Source: Thalassobaculum sp. OXR-137
GTDB lineage: Bacteria > Pseudomonadota > Alphaproteobacteria > Thalassobaculales > Thalassobaculaceae
DNA: 64,000 bases
Direction: 5' to 3'
Assembly (NCBI RefSeq): GCF_034377285.1
Contig: NZ_CP139715.1
Coordinates: forward strand, 930,001-994,000
Made by a program: the position numbers and the translations under genes. Positions 56,111 to 64,000 of the stretch are shown one piece after another; positions within the stretch are counted from its first letter, which is position 1; every line of letters starts with the position of its first letter. The notes under the pieces are model-generated. The model saw only the letters and a program-made list of their open reading frames with translations. It was not told the DNA's origin and ran no database searches.

Positions 56111-56705
56111 CCTCGCTGCGGGCGACCACGCGGTCGATCAGCCCCCAGTCGACCGCCTCTTCCGCCGTCATGAAGCGGTCGCGGTCCAGGGTGCGTTCCA
56201 CCTCTTCCTCGCTGCGTCCGCAATGCTCGGCATAGAGCCGGATCATCCGCCGCTTGGTGCGCTGCATCTCCTCGGCGTGGATCAGGATGTCCGAGGCCTG
56301 GCCCTGAAAGCCGCCGAGCGGCTGGTGGACGTGGAGGCTGGCGTTGGGCAGGGCCGCCCGCAGGCCCGGCTCGCCCGCCATCAGCAGGAACGACCCCATG
56401 GACCGGGCGGTGCCCATGCACAGGGTCTCCACCGGCGCGCGGATGTAGCGCATGGTGTCGTACATCGCGAGGCCGCTGGTCACCACGCCGCCGGGCGAGT
56501 TGATGTACAGGTGGATCGGCTTGCGCGGGTTTTCGGCCTCCAGGAACAGAAGCTGGGCGCAGACCAGGGCCGAGACCGTGTCGTTCACCTCGCCGTTCAG
56601 GAAGATGATCCGCTCCCGCAGCAGCCGGGAATAGATGTCGAAGGATCGCTCTCCGGCGCTCGACTGCTCCACGACCATGGGGACGAGCTGCATCGCGTCA
56701 CGCAT
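56094..56705 (-). CDS. clpP: ClpP-family protease subunit
   Basis: 203 residues. [30 protein letters not shown] and [22 protein letters not shown] are the ClpP oligomer core; the catalytic residues read S102 ([11 protein letters not shown]), H127 ([10 protein letters not shown]) and D176 ([18 protein letters not shown]). The usual GMAASMG active-site context is slightly altered (GTARSMG). No clpX, clpA or tig gene is adjacent, so it may be a second ClpP paralogue rather than the main one, hence the symbol is tentative. Confidence 0.9.
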   Translation of the reverse strand: MRDAMQLVPMVVEQSSAGERSFDIYSRLLRERIIFLNGEVNDTVSALVCAQLLFLEAENPRKPIHLYINSPGGVVTSGLAMYDTMRYIRAPVETLCMGTARSMGSFLLMAGEPGLRAALPNASLHVHQPLGGFQGQASDILIHAEEMQRTKRRMIRLYAEHCGRSEEEVERTLDRDRFMTAEEAVDWGLIDRVVARSEAPAGH

Positions 56706-56750
56706 CGGTGACCTCCTGGATTCCGGTGATGGGGAGTGGGTCGGGGGGTG

Positions 56751-57125
56751 TCAGGCCGCCAGCATGACGGGGCCGCGATCGCTGTTCGCCGGCACCAGCC
56801 GGCGCGCCGACAACCGGGCATCGGTCAGATCGTGGATGATCGTCAGCCGGGTCCCGCCGGCCCGGCCGGGAGCGAGCCGGAACGTCACCACGCTCTCCAG
56901 ATGGGGCGGCTCGGTCTCGCGCATCCGGTAGCGGATCTCCTTGCCCGGAACGGTGTGGATCGGCTCCGGATCCGCAAGATCCTCTGCCGGAAGCCACTTC
57001 TCCCGTACCTCCGGGGAACTGATCGCCCGCCAGGCGCTCTCGACGGAGGCATCAAGGTCATAGTCGAACGTCAGGGTCGCGGGGTGGTCCGTCGCCTTCG
57101 CCGGTACGCGCTTCGGATCGCTCAT
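56751..57125 (-). CDS. SRPBCC/AHSA1-type protein
   Basis: 124 residues. TLTFDYDLDASVESAWRAISSPEVREKWLP is the typical START/AHSA1 entry, and HLESVVTFRLAPGRAGGTRLTIIHDL is the central strand region; the C-terminal helix is short. Such proteins bind hydrophobic ligands and are often encoded next to ArsR regulators. The start overlaps the ArsR-type stop by four bases, so the pair is translationally coupled and controlled by the palindrome at 57439. Confidence 0.85.
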   Translation of the reverse strand: MSDPKRVPAKATDHPATLTFDYDLDASVESAWRAISSPEVREKWLPAEDLADPEPIHTVPGKEIRYRMRETEPPHLESVVTFRLAPGRAGGTRLTIIHDLTDARLSARRLVPANSDRGPVMLAA

Positions 57126-57436
57126 GGCTCCATGTCCTTCAGAAGGTCCGACAAGGCATTGACCCGGGCCGGCCAGTAGGCGCGGTAGCGGTCCAGCCAT
57201 CCCGCGACCAGGGCCAGGCCTTCCGGGTCGATCTCGTAGTTGACGACCCGTCCCTGGCGCTCCTCGCGCACGAGCCGCGCTTGGCGCAGAACGGAGAGAT
57301 GCTGGGAGATGGCCGGCTGGCTGATCGCCATGCCCTGGCGCAGCGCGCTTGCATTCATCCGGCCGGCGGCGAGCTTGTCGAAGATCGCCCGTCGGGTCGG
57401 ATCGGCCAGCGCCCTGAAGATGTCGTTCTCGATCAT
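57122..57436 (-). CDS. ArsR-family transcriptional regulator
   Basis: 104 residues. A winged helix-turn-helix is clear: IFRALADPTRRAIFDKLAAGRMNASALRQGMAISQPAISQHLSVLRQARLVREERQGRVVNYEI. No metal-binding CxC is present in the recognition helix, so it belongs to the ArsR/SRPBCC type sensing an unknown cue. The ATG lies two bases from a perfect palindrome, leaving no room for an ordinary ribosome-binding site outside it; autorepression is likely. Confidence 0.92.
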   Translation of the reverse strand: MIENDIFRALADPTRRAIFDKLAAGRMNASALRQGMAISQPAISQHLSVLRQARLVREERQGRVVNYEIDPEGLALVAGWLDRYRAYWPARVNALSDLLKDMEP

Positions 57437-57438
57437 GC

Positions 57439-57466
57439 AAACACATAAGCACGCACTTATGTGTTT
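57439..57466 (-). promoter_or_regulatory. Palindromic operator upstream of the ArsR gene
   Basis: Perfect 11-base arms AAACACATAAG (57439-57449) and CTTATGTGTTT (57456-57466) around a six-base centre, directly before the ArsR start at 57436. The two-fold symmetry and length fit an ArsR dimer operator. The message must begin inside or just next to it, so initiation may be leaderless. Confidence 0.75.
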
Positions 57467-57490
57467 GGCAAGCGCATGCTCCGGGGAGGC

Positions 57491-58210
57491 CTAACGCCGC
57501 TCGAACACCAGATTGACGAACAGGGCCGGCAGGTAGCGCCGAGCGATCGGCAGCTTGGGCTGCTGCTCCTGGCGGCGGAGCATGGCGATGTTGTCCTGCT
57601 GGTCGTACACCGTCTCGAACAGCCGGCCCTCGATCTCGAAGGGCGTGCGGGCCACGTCGATCCGGCCGTCCACGGTGATCTTGTAGGCGGCGTCCAGTCC
57701 GGAACCGGTCGCGCTGTAGTACATGTCCACGGGCTCCAGGTCCGGGAACAGCTCCAGCAGACCGCGGAACGAGAACCGCCAGAAATCGTCGGGATAGCCG
57801 TGGAACGCCTGGACCCAGGGCACGGCGACATAAAGGGTGCCGGCCGGGGCCAGCAGGCGCGCGACGTTCTCCGCCGCCTCGAAGGGCCGGCGCACATGCT
57901 CGAGAACGTGCTGGCACAGGATGAGGCCGAAGCGGCGGCCGTCGACCGCCTGGTCCAGCCGCTCGAAGGGCCAGCAGAGATCGGCGACCACGTCGACGCC
58001 CTCGCCCTCGGCGATGTCGAGACCGGTGAAGTCGCGGCCCGCCATCCGCTTGCGCCAGCTCGTCTCCACCCGATCGACGACCTCGACCCGGGATCCGATC
58101 TGCAGCACCGGATCGCAGCCGCGGGCGGCAATGCGCGCGGTCTCCACGGCACTGGTGGACGAGACGACATCGATCTTCGGGGCCGGCCCCGCCGGAACAG
58201 TGTCTGACAT
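57491..58210 (-). CDS. Class I SAM-dependent methyltransferase
   Basis: 239 residues. Methyltransf_11-like core: VLQIGSRVEVVDRVETSWRKRM near the start, DVVADLCWPFERLDQAV, FGLILCQHVLEHVRRPFEAAENVARLLAPAGTLYVAVPW, the post-motif region, then FHGYPDDFWRFSFRGLLELFP. The CQHVLEHVRRP stretch is common in hypothetical and sugar/lipid methyltransferases near glycan genes. Substrate unknown. It ends 54 bases before the ArsR gene and starts 82 bases from the phasin stop. Confidence 0.82.
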   Translation of the reverse strand: MSDTVPAGPAPKIDVVSSTSAVETARIAARGCDPVLQIGSRVEVVDRVETSWRKRMAGRDFTGLDIAEGEGVDVVADLCWPFERLDQAVDGRRFGLILCQHVLEHVRRPFEAAENVARLLAPAGTLYVAVPWVQAFHGYPDDFWRFSFRGLLELFPDLEPVDMYYSATGSGLDAAYKITVDGRIDVARTPFEIEGRLFETVYDQQDNIAMLRRQEQQPKLPIARRYLPALFVNLVFERR

Positions 58211-58292
58211 GGAAGTCAGTCCTGCCCCAGAAAGGCCACCCGGATCAAGAGCGGCAGCCCGCGCCGCCGGTCCTGGTACGGTCGGAGGTCCG

Positions 58293-58751
58293 TCAGGCCG
58301 CGGGCGTGCGGGCGACGTCGCTGACCAACTTCTGCCCGATCTCGCCCAGCCGTTTGGCCTCGGCCATGTAGTCGTCGGCCGCCTTCTTCATCCATTCCTG
58401 CTGCATCTCCGCGGCCTGGACGAAGGACCCGCAGCCCGCCAGGGCGTGCCCGAACTCGGCGTCGTAGCGCAGACGCTGGGCGACGAAGCGGGTCATTTCC
58501 TGATTCAGCTCCGCCATCCCCTCGACATACCGGCCGAAGGCCTGGGAGGTCGCCTCCACCAGCGGACCCTGAAGGGCGGTGAGGGTGGCGGCCTGCTTGT
58601 CCGCCGTCTCGGTCCAGCCGTTGGCCTGGGCGGCCTCGCGCGCAGCCTTGGCCACGGTCTTCGACGTCTTCTCCATCGCCTCCTGCCCGGCCTTGATGGA
58701 CTTGTCCACGGACTGTTCGATCTCGGAGGTCTCGGTCGGCTGCTTAGTCAT
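58293..58751 (-). CDS. Phasin-family protein
   Basis: 152 residues, almost entirely helical with no Rossmann or membrane features. The pattern QAFGRYVEGMAELNQEMTRFVAQRLRYDAEFGHALAGCGSFVQAAEMQQEWMKKAADDYMAEAKRLGEI fits the phasin_2 family that coats polyhydroxyalkanoate granules. A Lys/Ala-rich N-terminal region (IKAGQEAMEKTSKTVAKAA) precedes it. No PHA synthase is in the window. The divergent gap to mdh holds an FNR/FixK box. Confidence 0.82.
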   Translation of the reverse strand: MTKQPTETSEIEQSVDKSIKAGQEAMEKTSKTVAKAAREAAQANGWTETADKQAATLTALQGPLVEATSQAFGRYVEGMAELNQEMTRFVAQRLRYDAEFGHALAGCGSFVQAAEMQQEWMKKAADDYMAEAKRLGEIGQKLVSDVARTPAA

Positions 58752-58880
58752 GGTGTGCTCCCTTGACGGTACGATTGACGTTACGACCCCCCGCCCGGGT
58801 CGATGGGCGGCCCGAAGGCGCGCCGCACGGTCTGCGGACCCGGCATTTTCCCAGCGTACCGAATTCAGGTTGCACTCGTG

Positions 58881-58894
58881 TTGATCTGAATCAA
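58881..58894. promoter_or_regulatory. FNR/FixK-type box between phasin and mdh
   Basis: TTGATCTGAATCAA matches the FNR/FixK/ANR consensus TTGAT-N4-ATCAA at all ten specified bases. It lies 130 bases from the phasin start and 196 bases before the mdh start, in a 338-base gap (58752-59089) that holds no gene. A further palindrome AAAATCGATTTT is at 58905-58916. Oxygen-responsive control of phasin or of mdh-suc is suggested. Which promoter it serves cannot be decided from the sequence. Confidence 0.7.
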
Positions 58895-58903
58895 CCGGGT
58901 TGA

Positions 58904-60043
<1,140 letters not shown>

Positions 60044-60080
60044 CGGGTAAGCGCGCTCGCACCGTACGGAGCGGGGAACG

Positions 60081-61249
<1,169 letters not shown>

Positions 61250-61250
<1 letters not shown>

Positions 61251-62125
61251 TGGCCGTTCTTATCGACGAGAACACGAAGGTCATCTGCCAGGGATTCACC
61301 GGCAGCCAGGGCACCTTCCACAGCGAGCAGGCGATCAAGTACGGCACCAAGATGGTCGGCGGTGTGACCCCCGGTAAGGGCGGCCAGACCCATCTCGACC
61401 TGCCGGTGTTCGACACGGTCGAGGACGCGGTGAACAAGACCGGCGCCAATGCCAGCGTCATCTATGTTCCGCCGCCGTTCGCGGCCGACAGCATCCTGGA
61501 GGCGATCGACGCCGAGCTGCCGCTGGTGATCTGCATCACCGAAGGCATCCCGGTGATGGACATGATCAAGGTCAAGCGCGCCCTCACCGGCACCAAGACC
61601 CGCCTGATCGGTCCGAACTGCCCGGGCGTGATCACTCCGGACGCCTGCAAGATCGGCATCATGCCGGGCCACATCCACAAGCGCGGCAAGATCGGCATCG
61701 TGTCGAAGTCGGGCACGCTGACCTACGAGGCGGTGGCGCAGACCACGGCGGCGGGCCTCGGCCAGTCGACCTGCGTCGGCATCGGCGGCGACCCGGTCAA
61801 CGGCACCAGCTTCATCGACGTGCTGGAGATGTTCCTGGCCGATGACGAGACCCAGGGCATCATCATGATCGGCGAAATCGGCGGCTCCGCCGAGGAAGAG
61901 GCGGCCGAGTTCCTCAAGTCGAACTCGAAGAAGAAGCCGGTCGCCGGCTTCATCGCCGGTGTGACCGCCCCTCCGGGCCGTCGCATGGGCCATGCGGGCG
62001 CCATCATCGCCGGCGGCAAGGGCGGTGCCGGCGACAAGATCGAGGCCATGAAGTCGGCCGGCATCAAGGTGTCGGACAGCCCGGCGGCGCTCGGGGAGAC
62101 GATGGTCGCCGCGATGGGCGGCTGA
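61250..62125 (+). CDS. sucD: Succinyl-CoA synthetase alpha subunit
   Basis: 291 residues. CoA-binding Rossmann domain: [25 protein letters not shown], then [15 protein letters not shown] and [12 protein letters not shown]. The phosphohistidine lies in [16 protein letters not shown] near residue 247; [19 protein letters not shown] is the ligase signature. Starts on the last base of the sucC stop. A hairpin lies 22 bases after the stop. Confidence 0.98.
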
Positions 62126-62147
62126 TCGGCCGACCAACAGATCCAGA

Positions 62148-62173
62148 GGACGGGGCTGGCCACAGCCCCGTCC
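62148..62173 (+). terminator. Hairpin after sucD, possible terminator
   Basis: Ten-base stem GGACGGGGCT / AGCCCCGTCC with a six-base loop, 22 bases after the sucD stop. No T-run follows, so it may attenuate rather than end transcription into sucA; sucA lies 231 bases after sucD. A palindrome TGAAT-N7-ATTCA (62241-62257) and hairpin GCCGGGTTGACCCGGC (62281-62296) are also in that gap. Confidence 0.45.
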
Positions 62174-62356
62174 CGGTCTCCCGATACCGGCCCGGCGGCC
62201 TTGATCCGTCGGGAAGATCGGAGGACCATGGAAATATCACTGAATGTTAACTATTCATTTGGTGTAGTGGCAGGGACGACGCCGGGTTGACCCGGCAGGT
62301 GGGGCCGCCGACGCGGGTGGCCGGCTCCGCAGCGAGCGCAGAGGCGGTGAACGCAG

Positions 62357-64000
62357 ATGTCCATGGACTATCAGGACTACACCTTTCTGAACGGTGCGAA
62401 CGCGCCGTTCATGGCGGAACTTTTCGCCCGATACCTTGAGAATCCGGGCTCGGTCGACGAAAGCTGGCGATCGTATTTCGATGCGCTGAGCGACGACGTC
62501 GACGCCGCAACCACGGACGTGCGGGGGCCGAGCTTCGCGGCCCGAACCACCAAGATCATCGGCGCGGCCGATCCGGACGCCGCCCCGGCGAAACCGGGAA
62601 AGAAGCCCGGCGCCAGCGCGCTGTCGACCGACGACGTGCGCGCCGCCACGCTCGATTCGCTCCGGGCGATCATGATCATCCGGGCCTACCGGATCCGCGG
62701 CCACCTCAAGGCCAAGCTGGATCCGCTCGGGCTGGAGGCGCCGACGCCCCATCCGGAGCTCGATCCCGAGACCTACGGTTTCACCGACGCCGACTGGGAC
62801 CGGCCGATCTTCATCAACAACGTGCTGGGTATGGAGACCCCGACCCTGCGCGAGATCATGGAGGTCCTGGAGGGCACCTATTGCGGCTCCATCGGTGTCG
62901 AGTTCATGCACATCCAGGACCCGGCCCAGAAAGCCTGGATCCAGGAGCGCATCGAGCAGATCCGCAACCAGACCGACTTCACCCCGCTGGGCAAGCGCAC
63001 CATCCTGGAGCGGCTGACCGCGGCCGAGAGCTTCGAGAAGTTCCTGGCCGTGAAGTATGTCGGCACCAAGCGCTTCGGCCTCGACGGCGGCGAGACGCTG
63101 ATCCCCGCGCTGGAGCAGATCCTGAAGCGCGGCAGCCAGCTCGGCCTGGAAGAGGTGGTGCTGGGCATGCCGCACCGCGGCCGCCTGAGCGTGCTCTGCA
63201 ACTTCATGAGCAAGCCGTTCCGCGCCATCATCTCGGAGTTCCTGGGCAATCCGGCGAACCCGGAGGATGCGGGCGGCTCGGGCGACGTGAAGTACCACAT
63301 GGGCGTGTCCGCCGACCGCGAGTTCGACGGCGCCAACGTGCACCTCACCCTGAACGCCAACCCGTCGCACCTTGAGATCGTCAACCCGGTCGTGCTCGGC
63401 CGCGTCCGCGCCAAGCAGCAGCAGCGCCAGGACAAGGACCACAAGAAGGTCATGGGCATCCTGCTGCACGGCGACGCGGCCTTCGCCGGCCAGGGCGTGG
63501 TGGCGGAGACCTTCGATTTCTCCGGCCTGCGCGGCTACAAGACCGGCGGCACGATCCACATCATCGTGAACAACCAGATCGGCTTCACCACCAGCCCGCA
63601 CTATTCGCGCTCGTCCCCGTATCCGACGGACGTGGCGAAGATGGTGATGGCGCCGATCTTCCACGTGAACGGCGACGATCCGGAGGCGACCGTCCATGTC
63701 GCCCGTATCGCCGCGGAATTCCGCCAGGAATTCAACGTCGACGTGGTCATCGACATGATCTGCTACCGCCGCTTCGGCCATAACGAGGGCGACGAGCCGC
63801 GGTTCACCCAGCCGCTCATGTACGAGAAGATCGGCGAGCATAAGACGACGCGCGAGATTTATGCCGAGCAGCTCGTCAAGGACGGCACGCTGACCAAGGA
63901 AGAGGCCGACAAGATCCTCGAGGACGAGAACGCCTATCTCGCCGAGGAGTTCGAGGCCGGCCTCTCCTACAAGCCGAACAAGGCCGACTGGCTGGAAGGC
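62357..64000 (+). CDS. sucA: 2-oxoglutarate dehydrogenase E1 component (partial, runs off the right edge)
   Basis: The first 548 codons are visible, without a stop. The N-terminus has the E1o lead MAELFARYLENPGSVDESWRSYF used for E2 contact, then RAYRIRGHLKAKLDPLGL. The catalytic core shows VLGMPHRGRLSVL, the thiamine-diphosphate motif GDAAFAGQGVVAE ending NNQIGFTT, and CYRRFGHNEGDEPRFTQPLMY. It decarboxylates 2-oxoglutarate for succinyl-CoA formation. The ATG at 62357 gives the canonical start; SucB and Lpd genes would be expected beyond the window. Confidence 0.97.
   Translation, partial: MSMDYQDYTFLNGANAPFMAELFARYLENPGSVDESWRSYFDALSDDVDAATTDVRGPSFAARTTKIIGAADPDAAPAKPGKKPGASALSTDDVRAATLDSLRAIMIIRAYRIRGHLKAKLDPLGLEAPTPHPELDPETYGFTDADWDRPIFINNVLGMETPTLREIMEVLEGTYCGSIGVEFMHIQDPAQKAWIQERIEQIRNQTDFTPLGKRTILERLTAAESFEKFLAVKYVGTKRFGLDGGETLIPALEQILKRGSQLGLEEVVLGMPHRGRLSVLCNFMSKPFRAIISEFLGNPANPEDAGGSGDVKYHMGVSADREFDGANVHLTLNANPSHLEIVNPVVLGRVRAKQQQRQDKDHKKVMGILLHGDAAFAGQGVVAETFDFSGLRGYKTGGTIHIIVNNQIGFTTSPHYSRSSPYPTDVAKMVMAPIFHVNGDDPEATVHVARIAAEFRQEFNVDVVIDMICYRRFGHNEGDEPRFTQPLMYEKIGEHKTTREIYAEQLVKDGTLTKEEADKILEDENAYLAEEFEAGLSYKPNKADWLEG

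Overview
The window looks like a contiguous piece of a high-GC alphaproteobacterial chromosome, most likely from the Rhodospirillales or a close marine or soil relative. Evidence for this is the sdhCDAB operon, the mdh-sucC-sucD-sucA order, the glnK-amtB and ftsK-lolA neighbourhoods, DUF1134 and DUF971 proteins, a phasin, and a Trm112-type protein behind what looks like a LON-substrate-binding protein. Almost all of it is dense protein coding with short gaps. I found no rRNA, tRNA, insertion sequence, prophage or CRISPR array.

Layout. 1-12977: housekeeping genes (Trm112, DUF971, a UbiH-type hydroxylase, PII/ammonium transport, FtsK, LolA), then small detoxification and metabolism genes (cupin, Rid-family, DMT exporter, DUF985 cupin, GST, glyoxalase II, enolase-superfamily enzyme). 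13209-16633: succinate dehydrogenase on the minus strand with a good promoter and a strong terminator. 16634-17605: the only really long non-coding stretch, with a cluster of DnaA-box-like sequences beside AT-rich DNA, a candidate replication origin. 17606-26486: pentapeptide protein, methyltransferase, ABM monooxygenase, two tandem PEP-mutase/isocitrate-lyase-family genes (the first with an amber codon at codon 3), a solute-binding protein without a signal peptide, a chemoreceptor, and a large subtilase with RTX-like and novel-looking C-terminal repeats. 26708-29539: an aromatic amino acid operon (chorismate mutase, HisC-type aminotransferase, TyrA-type dehydrogenase). 29693-30475: an AT-richer DUF3800 gene that looks acquired. 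30622-34764: DUF1134, sterol-desaturase-like, C26 amidotransferase, FAH-family and exonuclease III genes.

35016-45667 is the most unusual region. A minus-strand unit encodes an ABC-exporter-like protein whose nucleotide-binding domain has lost essentially every catalytic motif and carries a large repeated insertion, then a cyclic-nucleotide-binding protein, then a small methyltransferase. Divergent from it is a tightly coupled plus-strand chain of two MurG/COG4671-like glycosyltransferases, two GT4 glycosyltransferases, a histidine phosphatase, a polysaccharide-deacetylase-like protein and a membrane protein. Together they suggest a surface or storage glycan system with a non-classical, possibly cNMP-controlled membrane component. 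45707-51723 is a complete peptide/oligosaccharide-type ABC importer.

51880-64000: a methyltransferase, phosphoglycerate kinase, ATP-type PEP carboxykinase, a ClpP paralogue, an ArsR/SRPBCC pair with a perfect palindromic operator, a methyltransferase, a phasin, then a consensus FNR/FixK box upstream of the TCA genes mdh, sucC, sucD and the start of sucA, which runs off the window end.

At least five palindromic intergenic elements occur (7623-7894, 13003-13115, 18161-18291, 34810-34922, 51757-51858). Four of the five lie between convergently transcribed genes, as expected of REP-like or terminator-like repeats. No computation was run: homology statements come from recognising family motifs.
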